Assembly (NCBI RefSeq): GCF_008364795.1
Contig: NZ_VTTM01000001.1
Span: 1,173,456 to 1,237,455 of the forward strand
DNA from: Azospirillum oryzae
GTDB lineage: Bacteria; Pseudomonadota; Alphaproteobacteria; Azospirillales; Azospirillaceae
Direction: 5' to 3'
Length of the DNA stretch: 64,000 nucleotides
This document shows, one piece after another, positions 26,354-35,022 of this stretch. Positions within the stretch are counted from its first letter, which is position 1; the number at the start of each line of letters is the position of its first letter. Position numbers and translations under genes: made by a program. The notes under the pieces are model-generated. The model saw nothing but the letters and a program-made list of their open reading frames with translations, made no database searches and had not been told where the DNA came from.

Positions 26354-27739
26354 TCAGCCGAAAGGCCCCTTCCCGCCGAAGCCGCCGAGTCCCTTCGGCA
26401 GCAGATTTCCGAGGCCGCCGCGCAGCATCCCCTTCTTCCCAAGCTTCTGCACCTGCTTCATCATTCCGCGCATGGTCTCGAACTGCTTCAGCAGCTTGTT
26501 GACCTCCTGCACCGAGGTGCCGGAACCGGCGGCGATGCGCTTGCGGCGCGAAGCCTTGATGATGTCGGGGTTCTTGCGTTCCGCCTTGGTCATCGAGGAG
26601 ATGATCGCCTCCTGGCGCTTGATCATCCCGTCGTCGACGTTGGCGTCCTTCAGCTGGTCCTTGATCTTGCCGATGCCCGGCAGCATCCCCATCAGGCCGG
26701 ACATGCCGCCCATCTTGCGGAGCTGCTTCAGCTGCATCGCCATGTCGTCGAGGTCGAAGCCCTGGCCCTTCTCCATCTTGCGGGCGAGCTTTTCGGCCTC
26801 GTCCTTGTCGATGGTCTCGACGGCCTTCTCCACCAGCGACACCACGTCGCCCATGCCGAGGATACGGCCGGCGATGCGGTCGGGGTGGAAGGGCTCCAGC
26901 GCGTCGATCTTTTCGCCGACGCCCAGCAGCTTGATCGGCTTGCCGGTGATCTGGCGCATCGACAGGGCCGCACCGCCGCGCGCGTCGCCGTCGATACGGG
27001 TCAGCACGATGCCGGTGATGCCGACCTTGTCGTTGAAATTGGTGGCGACGGTGACGGCGTCCTGGCCGGTCATCGCGTCGGCGACCAGCAGGGTTTCCAC
27101 CGGCTTGGTCGCGTCGCGGACCGCCGCGACCTCCGCCATCAGCTCCTCGTCGATGGCGAGGCGGCCGGCGGTGTCGAGCATGACGACGTCATAGCCTTCG
27201 AGACGGCCGGTCTCGATGGCGCGTTTGGCAATGGCGACCGGGTCCTGGCCCGGCACGATCGGCAGCGTGGCGACGCCGGTCTGCTCGCCCAGAACCTTCA
27301 GCTGTTCCTGGGCGGCCGGACGGCGGACGTCCAGCGAGGCCATCAGGACCTTCTTGCGCTCCTTCGTCTTCAGACGGAGCGCGATCTTGGCGGTGCTGGT
27401 GGTCTTGCCCGAGCCCTGCAGGCCGACCATCAGGATCGGCACCGGGGCGGCGGCGTTCAGGTTGATCTCGGCGCCTTCGCCCAGCATCTCCACGAGGTTG
27501 TCGTGGACGATCTTGATGACCTGCTGGCCGGGGGTGACGGACTTCAGCACCTCCTGCCCGACGGCGCGTTCCTTCACCTGGGCGACGAACTGCTTGACGA
27601 CGGGCAGCGCGACGTCGGCCTCCAGCATCGCCACGCGAACTTCGCGCAGTGCTGCGGAGACGTCCTCCTCGGTCAGCGCGCCACGGCGGCGCAGCTTGTC
27701 GAAGATGTCGCCCAGGCGTCCGGTCAGGCCTTCGAACAT
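26354..27739 (-). CDS. ffh: Signal recognition particle GTPase Ffh
   Basis: This 461-aa protein binds 4.5S RNA and signal sequences and delivers ribosomes to FtsY at the membrane. The NG domain shows MVGLQGSGKTTSTAKIA (G1), SLDVRRPAAQEQL (G2), LDTAGRLAIDEELM (G3), and TRIDGDARGGAAL (G4, with Arg where E. coli has Lys). GVGEKIDALEPFHPDRIAGR forms the closing region. The M domain from about residue 300 ends with a Met-rich stretch and a Gly-rich tail. A divergent region with a palindrome lies upstream. Confidence 0.96.
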   Translation of the reverse strand: MFEGLTGRLGDIFDKLRRRGALTEEDVSAALREVRVAMLEADVALPVVKQFVAQVKERAVGQEVLKSVTPGQQVIKIVHDNLVEMLGEGAEINLNAAAPVPILMVGLQGSGKTTSTAKIALRLKTKERKKVLMASLDVRRPAAQEQLKVLGEQTGVATLPIVPGQDPVAIAKRAIETGRLEGYDVVMLDTAGRLAIDEELMAEVAAVRDATKPVETLLVADAMTGQDAVTVATNFNDKVGITGIVLTRIDGDARGGAALSMRQITGKPIKLLGVGEKIDALEPFHPDRIAGRILGMGDVVSLVEKAVETIDKDEAEKLARKMEKGQGFDLDDMAMQLKQLRKMGGMSGLMGMLPGIGKIKDQLKDANVDDGMIKRQEAIISSMTKAERKNPDIIKASRRKRIAAGSGTSVQEVNKLLKQFETMRGMMKQVQKLGKKGMLRGGLGNLLPKGLGGFGGKGPFG

Positions 27740-28072
27740 GCGTTACTCGTTCCCCAGTTCCGGGTCCAGCGTCAGAGCCGCCACCCGCACAAGCACGAAA
27801 GCGCCAGTGCGCGAATTTCGCGGACTGGCGGAGATACCCGGCATGGGGCCGGGGTACCCGGTCTATCGACTTGGCGGAAGACAGGTCGGCGGACCATAGA
27901 GAAGCGGGCAGGCCGAGTCAACCGTTGCAAGCGACCTTTCGCCTCCCGCCGAAGGTCTCCCTTGCGGGGAGGCGGTTATCGGCCTCAATCTTGTCACAAA
28001 GGATCGGACCTTAACCAATTTTTGGCGACTCTTTCGGATTATGGGTTACCAAATACAGAAGGTATGCCGGCG
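27740..28072. other. Divergent region ffh / pentapeptide gene
   Basis: This 333-bp stretch has no gene. It contains a near-perfect 29-bp palindrome at 27802-27830 (arms CGCCAGTgCGCGAA and TTCGCGgACTGGCG). Just beyond it, around 27834-27860, is a second inverted repeat built from ATACCCGGC and GCCGGGGTA. The sequence near 27988-28050 is lower in GC and could hold the plus-strand promoter. Confidence 0.5.
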
Positions 28073-29425
28073 ATGTCGTCCGCCCAAGGCTTTGGGTCCA
28101 ACAGTCCGCGAACCAAGCTGACACAGAGCCAGCTCAACGCGATCCTGTTGCGGCACCAGGCATTCCGTAAAAGCCAGCCCGGCGGCGTGCGCGCCAACCT
28201 GAAGATGCGCGACCTGTCGCATCTCGACCTGTCCGGCATCGACCTGTCCGACGCCGACCTGTCGGGCGCCAAGCTGTTCAGCGCGCGGCTGACCGGCGCC
28301 AACCTCGCCAACGCCAACCTCTATGCCGCCGACCTGCGGCTCGCCAATCTGGAAAAGGCGGACCTGCGGCGGGCCGACCTGCGTGGCGCCTGCCTGCGCG
28401 GCGCGGTGCTGAGCGAGGCGACGCTGGTGGAGGTCGATCTGCGCGACGGCACGCTGCTGCATTACGACGCCAGCGGCGAGATGTACGCGCAAGAGTATGA
28501 GGATTCGGTCCTCACGTCGGAACTGACGGCGGCGACCATCCGCGGCGCCGACCTGTCGCGGGCGAAGATCGCCAACGCCTTCGTCATGCAGACCGACCTG
28601 ACCGATGCCATCCTGCGCGGCACGAAGTTCATGCGGGCCAACCTGACCGGCTCCAACCTGACCGGTTGCGACCTGACCGACGCCGACCTGACGGAGGCCA
28701 ACCTGTCGGGCGCCCGTTTGTCGGGGGCGGTGATGACCGGCTGCGCCATCAACCGCACCAATTTCAGCGGCGCCACCCTGATCGGCGCGATCCTCGACGC
28801 CGCCCAGATGCGCTCGCCCAACCTGCAGGCGGCGGTGCTGGCCAAGACGCTGGAGAACCCGGAAGACGACCTGCGCGAGATGCTGATGGAGCATCTGACC
28901 TGGATCGACAGCGGCGGCAAGGCCGGCAAGCGCGCCGACCTGTCGGCGCTGGACCTCTCGGGCCGCAAGCTGGACGGCATCAACCTGTCGGCGGCGATCC
29001 TGCAATGCATCGCGCTGCGCGGCGCCAACCTGTCGGGTGCGTCGATGGCGATAGCCGACCTGTCGCTGGCCGACCTGCGCAAGGCCAACCTGTCGAAGGC
29101 CGACCTGCGCGGGGTGAATTTCGAACGCGCCACCCTGACCGGCGCCGACCTGACCGGCGCCCAACTCGGCCCGGTCCATATCCAGACGATGAGCGGACAT
29201 GTCTGGCGCGCCAACCTGCAACGTGCCCGTCTGGGCATGGCACTGCTGTGCAAGGCCGATTTGCGCAAGGCCAACCTCGCCGGCGCCAATCTGGCCGGGG
29301 CCGACCTGACCGGCGCCAATCTCAGCGAGGCCGATCTGACCGGCGCCGACCTGACCGGGGCCGTGCTGGACGGCGCCACGCTGGATCAGGCGATCGTCGA
29401 GGAGGCGATCGGGCTGGCCGGCTGA
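28073..29425 (+). CDS. Pentapeptide-repeat protein
   Basis: This 450-aa cytosolic protein is built mostly from A(D/N)LXX repeats, which fold as a right-handed square beta-helix. Three blocks are visible, about residues 40-130, 155-255 and 300-450. They are divided by a loop with GEMYAQEYEDSV and by a helical linker DDLREMLMEHLTWIDSGG. The open frame runs nearly 2 kb upstream, but that part is antisense to ffh and is not coding. AGAAGG about 10 nt before ATG 28073 decides the start (28064 is the alternative). Family members include gyrase-protecting DNA mimics. There is no evidence for that role here, so the function is unknown. Confidence 0.85.
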   Translation: MSSAQGFGSNSPRTKLTQSQLNAILLRHQAFRKSQPGGVRANLKMRDLSHLDLSGIDLSDADLSGAKLFSARLTGANLANANLYAADLRLANLEKADLRRADLRGACLRGAVLSEATLVEVDLRDGTLLHYDASGEMYAQEYEDSVLTSELTAATIRGADLSRAKIANAFVMQTDLTDAILRGTKFMRANLTGSNLTGCDLTDADLTEANLSGARLSGAVMTGCAINRTNFSGATLIGAILDAAQMRSPNLQAAVLAKTLENPEDDLREMLMEHLTWIDSGGKAGKRADLSALDLSGRKLDGINLSAAILQCIALRGANLSGASMAIADLSLADLRKANLSKADLRGVNFERATLTGADLTGAQLGPVHIQTMSGHVWRANLQRARLGMALLCKADLRKANLAGANLAGADLTGANLSEADLTGADLTGAVLDGATLDQAIVEEAIGLAG

Positions 29426-29458
29426 CGCGGTCCGGGCAGGATCAGGGTCAGGTTCGGC

Positions 29459-30106
29459 TCAGATCGGGGTTCCGCCCCGCTTCGCCAGCCAGTCGCCGGA
29501 GCTGTAAACGCTGCGGACATGGTGGACCAGCAGGTTGCGGGCGTCGATCAGCTGGCCCATCCGCTCGCGGCAGGCAACGATGCCGGTGTCGGGGTGATAA
29601 ACCGGCGCCAGTTCGCGGAAACGCCGCCGCACCTGATCCTCGTCGAAACACCATTCATTGACGAAACCGAACAGCTGCGCCGCGTCACGCACTTCGGTGA
29701 TCTGACCGTCGAGCGGCTGGAAGGACAGGCGCTGCAGCGCATGGGCCAGCGTCTTGTTGCGGTAGCCGAGCGTCTCCACCGCCGCCTCCAGCCGGCGCAC
29801 GTCTTCGGCCGGCAGGATACGGGCGCCCGGATCGGCGAGCGCCAGGGCGGCGGCCAGCGCCCTGCGGATCGCCGCGTCGCAGGACTCCACGCCCTCCACC
29901 TCCAGCACCGCTTCCCCGCCCGAGTCGCGCATTCCGGGGTCGGCGGCTCCCTCCGGCGCCAGCAGCAAAGCGGCCGTCACGAGCGCCGACACTCCGACCC
30001 CGCGCCGGGCGGCAAGCTCCAGCACCGCGGCACAAAAATGCGCGCCGCAGGGCACGGATCGGCCGGGGGCTGGCAGGAAACTGGACTCTTCCGGTGCGGT
30101 CATCAT
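29459..30106 (-). CDS. Protein with C-terminal J domain, otherwise unknown
   Basis: This protein of about 215 aa has a C-terminal segment reading RRRFRELAPVYHPDTG, then ERMGQLIDARNLL. This is the helix II - HPD - helix III pattern of a DnaJ domain, with HPD near residue 169. J domains are normally N-terminal, so this placement is uncommon. The first 110 residues are Ala/Leu-rich with no recognised fold and no signal peptide. It is expected to recruit DnaK to a client bound by the N-terminal half. The start is uncertain: ATG 30106, or GTG 30118. Confidence 0.7.
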   Translation of the reverse strand: MMTAPEESSFLPAPGRSVPCGAHFCAAVLELAARRGVGVSALVTAALLLAPEGAADPGMRDSGGEAVLEVEGVESCDAAIRRALAAALALADPGARILPAEDVRRLEAAVETLGYRNKTLAHALQRLSFQPLDGQITEVRDAAQLFGFVNEWCFDEDQVRRRFRELAPVYHPDTGIVACRERMGQLIDARNLLVHHVRSVYSSGDWLAKRGGTPI

Positions 30107-30222
30107 CGGCGCCAACACTTGGTGGAAGCGGACGCGAGTCTACGCAATCTCTTGAATCGCCGCAATCGCGCGGATGGACGCGGCCAAGGGGATTAATGCC
30201 GGACGGAGTACGGCACGCCGGC

Positions 30223-30855
30223 TCAGTGCGTCCTCATCGCCCCCGGCTTGGCCGGCAGCCGGTCGAGCAGTTCGTCGATATAGGCGGTCTCGTCCTTGCC
30301 GGACATGGCGGCGAAGCCCTTCAGCATCTGACTGCCGAAGGAGAAGACGCTGGAAAGATCGATGCGCCACGCCCCGCCTTCGCGCACGAAGTCGGCCGGA
30401 ACCAGTGCCGGCCGGCTGTCGACCATCAGCAGGCCCGATGCCCGGTCGCCTTTGACCCGAACCGGTCCCAGGGAGCTGCGGGAGATGACGTTGGGGCCGA
30501 GCCAGCCGGCCTTCAGCGCATGGTTGGCGATGTCGCCAACCGACATGCGGCGCAGTTCGGACGGGCCGAGATAGCGGCGCAGGCCCATGGCGGCGAAGCG
30601 CTCCGCGGGCTCCAGCCGCTGCAGCGGCGCGTCGCCGGGCTGGCGGGCGGCGTCGCGCACCGACTCCAGCGCTTTGACCGAGTTGCGGGTGAGCAGCCCG
30701 ATCACCGCCGACCCCCGCTTTTCGGCTAGCGCATTGCGGGCGGCGTCGAAGGTCGCGGCGACCTCGCGCTCCTCCGGCGTTTCGCGCGGCGGGGCGGCGA
30801 AGCTGGCGGATGCTGCGATCAGGACGACGAAGAAGGCGAGGAAAGCGACACGCAT
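30223..30855 (-). CDS. Exported protein of unknown function
   Basis: This 210-aa protein has a clear signal peptide (MRVAFLAFFVVLIAASASFA). The mature part begins with a helix containing EEREVAATFDAARNALAEKR and ends with DETAYIDELLDRLPAKPG. A middle segment (GDRASGLLMVDSRPALVPADFVREGGAWRIDL) alternates strand-like stretches in the way of small NTF2-like periplasmic domains, but no motif proves it. The longer open frame is rejected because it would bury the signal peptide. It lies 31 bp beyond the DUF2336 stop on the same strand, so it may be co-transcribed with that gene. Confidence 0.7.
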   Translation of the reverse strand: MRVAFLAFFVVLIAASASFAAPPRETPEEREVAATFDAARNALAEKRGSAVIGLLTRNSVKALESVRDAARQPGDAPLQRLEPAERFAAMGLRRYLGPSELRRMSVGDIANHALKAGWLGPNVISRSSLGPVRVKGDRASGLLMVDSRPALVPADFVREGGAWRIDLSSVFSFGSQMLKGFAAMSGKDETAYIDELLDRLPAKPGAMRTH

Positions 30856-30886
30856 GCCAGGGAAAACCCGAAAACGGTTGGAAACG

Positions 30887-32215
30887 TCACGCCTTCTCCT
30901 CGACGCCGAAGAATTCGAGCTGCCAGCGCATCTCTTCATCGGTCATCGGATAGTGCGTACCGTCACGAGCATTAAGCGCCGTTTTTGGCGGAATCTGGGC
31001 AAGCCGCAACTGGACCTGCCGAGCGAAGCGCATGGTCAGCCCGGCACGCCAAACCAGCGCGGTGACGGCGCGCGGCGCATGGGTGGCGACGATGCGGTCG
31101 ACCACCGGCAGCGGGATCTGCGACAGCTCCGCCAACGCCGCCATGACGAAGCCGCGGTCGCCCTCCACCATGGATCCCTCGATCAGCTTCTCGGTCAGCT
31201 TGCCTTCCTTGTTCAGGCGCGCCGCCTTGTCGCTGGGACGTTCCACCGGCTTTTCCGGCCCGGCGGCACCGCCGACCGCCTCCTCGCCGAAATCGACCGG
31301 GCCAAGCGGCTGACCGGGCGCCGTGCCGGCCGCCGCCTGCCCCACCCGCTGGCGCACCGCCTCCACCAGCCCGCGCGCCGCTGCGGGGTCGAGATCGTCG
31401 CGGTCCTGCAGAACCTTCAGCAGATTGTCGGCGACGAAACTGGCCAGCCGCGCGACCGCGCGGGCCGGCAGCCGCGGACGGCGGACCAGCGGCGAATGCC
31501 AGGGCTCGTGTTGCGGCGCCTGATCGAGGATCCGGTCGAGCGTCTCTTCGCGGATCTGGGCAGACGGATTGCCGAGCAGCGCCGTCACCGCAGCCTCGTC
31601 GTCCGAACGCGCGATTGCGTCGGCGACGGAGGCCGAGACGTTCTGCCGGCTGGCGATGGCGGTCATCGCGCCCCGCACCGGCCCCTTCATGATGATGTCG
31701 GTCAGATCCTCTTCGGTGAGGATCGGCGAATGCTGCAGGACCGGCGCGCAGACCGACAGCTCCACGTCGCGGGCCAGCCGGTTGATGACGCCGTGCGGGG
31801 CGTTGGGCAGGTCCTTCAGCGCCTCGGCGAGGATGCCGCGCACCTCCGTCGCCTGATCGCGGGCCAGCGTTTCCAGACATTCCACCGTCAGCCGCTCGAT
31901 CTGGATCGCCTGATCGGCCGACAGCTCCGGCAGCAGGCGGGCGATCTTCCGCGCCACCGCCTGCCGCACCATGACCTCGCGGTCCTTGGCCAGCAGCAGG
32001 TCGGCCTGCCGCGGCGTGCCGGCATTGGTGGCGATGGCGCGCCGCACCTCGGCCGCGGCATCGGCGGCGAGGAAATACAGCAGCTCCGGCCGGGTCTTCG
32101 GATGTTCGGCGACCTTCCGGCGGACCGCCGGGTCCTCGCTCTGCACCATCCGCTTGGCGGATTCGTAATCGGCGGGGTCCAGCATCTCGGGTCGCGGGGA
32201 GGCAGGCGGGGTCAC
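30887..32215 (-). CDS. DUF2336 helical-repeat protein
   Basis: This 442-aa soluble protein is made of HEAT-like helix pairs. AVRRKVAEHPKTRPELLYFL, VRRAIATNAGTPRQADLLLA and VMVRQAVARKIARLLPELS repeat the same A/V-R...A pattern. Its start (GTG 32215) overlaps the stop of the diguanylate cyclase gene by 4 bp, so translation is coupled. DUF2336 proteins are common in Rhodospirillales and Caulobacterales and have no firmly established biochemical role. The overlap with a GGDEF protein suggests a part in c-di-GMP signalling, which is inference. ATG at 32185 is a second start option. Confidence 0.82.
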   Translation of the reverse strand: MTPPASPRPEMLDPADYESAKRMVQSEDPAVRRKVAEHPKTRPELLYFLAADAAAEVRRAIATNAGTPRQADLLLAKDREVMVRQAVARKIARLLPELSADQAIQIERLTVECLETLARDQATEVRGILAEALKDLPNAPHGVINRLARDVELSVCAPVLQHSPILTEEDLTDIIMKGPVRGAMTAIASRQNVSASVADAIARSDDEAAVTALLGNPSAQIREETLDRILDQAPQHEPWHSPLVRRPRLPARAVARLASFVADNLLKVLQDRDDLDPAAARGLVEAVRQRVGQAAAGTAPGQPLGPVDFGEEAVGGAAGPEKPVERPSDKAARLNKEGKLTEKLIEGSMVEGDRGFVMAALAELSQIPLPVVDRIVATHAPRAVTALVWRAGLTMRFARQVQLRLAQIPPKTALNARDGTHYPMTDEEMRWQLEFFGVEEKA

Positions 32216-33957
32216 GGGGCGGGCTCCGCGGCGGAAATGTTGGACGAAGAGGTCTGAAAGACCGGCGCCAGGGCGTAATGACCCTTGCCGCTCTTCTTGG
32301 CGTCGTACATGGCGGCATCGGCGCGGTCGGTCAACTCGCGCACCGTCTCGCCGCGGCCGGGGGTATGGACGGCGATGCCGATCGACAGACCCAGCGGCTT
32401 CTCCGGGCTTGCCGACAGGTGGGCAAGGTCACGCATGCCGTTCAGCAACCGATCGGCGACGATCCGCGCCTTCTCCTCGTCGGTGCGGCCCAGCCACAGC
32501 ACGAACTCGTCGCCGCCCAACCGTCCCGGCAGGTCGCCCGGCCGCACCCCGGTGGTCAGCAGCGTGCCGATGGCCTTCAGCACCGTGTCGCCCTGCTGGT
32601 GTCCATGCAGGTCGTTGACCGCCTTGAAATTGTCCAGGTCGACATAGAGCAGGGCCGATGGCCCGCTGTCCGGCCGCGAGATCGATTCCTCCAGCCGTTC
32701 GAAGAAGGTGCGGCGGTTGAACAGGCCGGTCAGCCCGTCGCGCTCCGACAGGCGTCGCAGCCGCTCCTGATAGGCGAGATGGGCATGCGCGATGCCGATA
32801 TGGTCGGCCACGCCGGACATCAGCTGGCGGTCGTCGTCGTCCCAGGGCTCCGAATCGCCGGTGCGCCAGACCAGAAGCGCGCCGTTCACCGCCTGCCGGT
32901 ATTCGGTCCGCTCGCCGATCAGCTGCACGTCGCCCAGCCGGTCGGCCAGCTGCCCTTCGCCGTTGGCGATGCGGTCGAGCAGCGCGGTCCCGACCTCCGG
33001 CAACTCCGCGCCGAACTCCGCCACCAGCGACAGGGCGACACGACCGCCGCCCGGGGCGCCGGAGCTGCCGCCCCCCTCCTCCGCCCGGTAGATGCGGCAG
33101 CCGTCGGCGCTGAGCGCCCGCGCCGTCTCCGTGGCGGCGACCACCAGCGCTTCCGCGGCGTCGAGCCGGTCGCGCAGGGTGTGGACGATGTGACCAAGCA
33201 GCCGTTCGCGATAGCGGATGCGCGCCAGTTCGTTGGAGCGCAGCACCTGTTCGGTCACGTCGCGGCAGACGCCGCGGGCGCCGATCCAGTCGCCCTGCGG
33301 CCCGAACAGCGGCAGGGCGGAGGCGACGATGCAGGCCGGCGTGCCGTCGGCGCTCTTCAGCCAAAGCTCGGACTGATCGACGGCGCGGCGGCAGTCGAAC
33401 GGCATCGGCAGGTCTTCCGCATCCTCCAGCGCCAGGCTGCGCGGGTCGCGGCCGATCAGGGCGTCGGCCGGATAGCCCAGCGCGCCCTTATGGCTGACGA
33501 AGACGAAGGTGCCGTCCGGTCCCGTTTCCCAGGCGAAGTCGGAGGAGACCTCCACCAGATCCTTGTAGCGCCGCCGCGATTCGGTCAGCGTGTGGCGCAG
33601 TTGCCGTTCCAGCGTGTCATCGCGGCCCAGCAGCAGGAAACCACCGTCGGGCAGCGGCACGCCGGCCCATTCGACGATCATGATCCCGCGCAGGGATTCC
33701 ACCGGCACCGAACGCAGCCCCGGCGCCACGCTGGACCCCGACAGCCAGTTGCGCAGCTCCGGCAGCCAGCGCGGGTCGCTGTCCATCATGTCTTCCGCCT
33801 CGGCATTGGCTTCGGCGACGGCGAGGGCCGAATCCAGCCGCAGAGCCGGGCCGGGATACAGCGCGACCAGCGTCACGGGGCCGGTCGAACCGGCGGTCGG
33901 GGCGGAAGTACCGGTGGTCAGGAGAAGGTCCACGGCGATCCCAGATGGGCGGGCCAC
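32212..33957 (-). CDS. Diguanylate cyclase with PAS and GAF-like sensor domains
   Basis: This 581-aa cytosolic protein has no membrane helix. Its domains in order are: a variable N-terminus (1-120); a PAS domain (about 125-240, RRRYKDLVEVSSDFAWETG) ending in the CRDVTEQ link; a GAF-like domain (about 260-400); and GGDEF (about 410-565). The active site is intact (GGDEF near 480), and an RPGD inhibitory site lies five residues before it, so it should make c-di-GMP from two GTP and be feedback-inhibited. No EAL domain follows. It begins with GTG, and DUF2336 is read from its last bases. Confidence 0.92.
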   Translation of the reverse strand: MARPSGIAVDLLLTTGTSAPTAGSTGPVTLVALYPGPALRLDSALAVAEANAEAEDMMDSDPRWLPELRNWLSGSSVAPGLRSVPVESLRGIMIVEWAGVPLPDGGFLLLGRDDTLERQLRHTLTESRRRYKDLVEVSSDFAWETGPDGTFVFVSHKGALGYPADALIGRDPRSLALEDAEDLPMPFDCRRAVDQSELWLKSADGTPACIVASALPLFGPQGDWIGARGVCRDVTEQVLRSNELARIRYRERLLGHIVHTLRDRLDAAEALVVAATETARALSADGCRIYRAEEGGGSSGAPGGGRVALSLVAEFGAELPEVGTALLDRIANGEGQLADRLGDVQLIGERTEYRQAVNGALLVWRTGDSEPWDDDDRQLMSGVADHIGIAHAHLAYQERLRRLSERDGLTGLFNRRTFFERLEESISRPDSGPSALLYVDLDNFKAVNDLHGHQQGDTVLKAIGTLLTTGVRPGDLPGRLGGDEFVLWLGRTDEEKARIVADRLLNGMRDLAHLSASPEKPLGLSIGIAVHTPGRGETVRELTDRADAAMYDAKKSGKGHYALAPVFQTSSSNISAAEPAP

Positions 33958-34170
33958 GAGGCGGACGAGCCACGAGGCGGGCGGGGCGAAAAACCTTAGG
34001 CTGCAAACCGTTATAAGGTCCGGCCCATGCTACCTCTTTAGGGGTTAATCTTCAATCAACCAACGAAGCGGGGGACTCCTCATGGCGGCGGCTCGACCCA
34101 AGGGAACGGCCGGCGCTGCGACCATGTGAAGCGCCTTGCAGCGGCACGCCGACGGCCCCATTCTTGGGGG

Positions 34171-34914
34171 ATGACCGTCCAGACCTCCCCCCAGGACAAG
34201 GCCGCCGCACCGGCGCCCGGCTCCGCTTCCGGCTCCGCGACCGATCCACTCGCCGCCCTGCGCGACCGCGCCGTGTGGATCTTCGACCTCGACAACACGC
34301 TCTACCCGGCGTCCTGCGACCTGTTCTCCCAGGTCGACCGCCGGATCAACGAGTTCATCGCCACCCATTTCAACATCGGCATGGACGAGGCGCGGGTGCG
34401 GCAGAAGCAGTTCTTCCGCGAATACGGCACCACGCTGCGCGGGCTGATGATGGAGCATGACGTCGATCCGGTCGCCTACATGGACTATGTCCACGACATC
34501 GACGTGACCGGCGTGCAACCTTCCGCCCTGCTGGCCGATGCGCTCGGCCGCCTGCCCGGCCGCAAGATCATCTACACCAACGGCTCGGTCCGCCATGCCG
34601 AGAATGTCGCCGGCCGGCTCGGCATCCTCGACCGGTTCGAGGCGGTGTTCGACATCGCCGCCGGCGGTTTCGTGCCGAAGCCCGATCCCCGCCCCTACGC
34701 CACGCTGGTGGAGCGCCACGGCGTCGACCCGGCCGACGCCTGCATGGTGGAGGACATCGCCCGCAACCTCGCCCCCGCCCACGCGCTGGGCATGACCACC
34801 GCCTGGGTCCGCGGCGAGAAGGAATACGAGAAGGCCGGTGTCGGCGCCGGGATCCACATCGACCACACCGTGGACGATCTTCCCTCCTGGCTGGCCGCGG
34901 TGGCTGGCCTCTAG
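34171..34914 (+). CDS. HAD-type pyrimidine 5'-nucleotidase
   Basis: This 247-aa HAD hydrolase has the motif I string WIFDLDNTLYP near residue 37. The cap is helical (VDRRINEFIATHFNIGMDEA), motif II is IYTNGS, and the late lysine and acidic motifs are GFVPKPDPRPY and CMVEDIARNLAPA. This set matches the SDT1/pyrimidine 5'-nucleotidase subfamily that dephosphorylates UMP/CMP-like nucleotides and damaged analogues. The first 25 residues are a disordered Ala/Ser/Pro leader. GGGGG sits directly before the ATG. It lies 108 bp ahead of dapD, a placement common in alphaproteobacteria. Confidence 0.85.
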   Translation: MTVQTSPQDKAAAPAPGSASGSATDPLAALRDRAVWIFDLDNTLYPASCDLFSQVDRRINEFIATHFNIGMDEARVRQKQFFREYGTTLRGLMMEHDVDPVAYMDYVHDIDVTGVQPSALLADALGRLPGRKIIYTNGSVRHAENVAGRLGILDRFEAVFDIAAGGFVPKPDPRPYATLVERHGVDPADACMVEDIARNLAPAHALGMTTAWVRGEKEYEKAGVGAGIHIDHTVDDLPSWLAAVAGL

Positions 34915-35022
34915 AGCTTTGTCGCAAACCGGCCAATCCCGGCCGCGGGTATGGTTGACAGCGGGCGCAATGCGGCTCCATGGTGCCGTCCCTTGGACAA
35001 TCGACAGCAGAACGACCGCGCC

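Noticed and set aside
26342..28072. N-terminal extension of the pentapeptide-repeat protein
   Set aside because: The open frame is antisense to the whole of ffh, which is certain. The extension has no family similarity, and a ribosome site lies at 28057-28062 before the real start.
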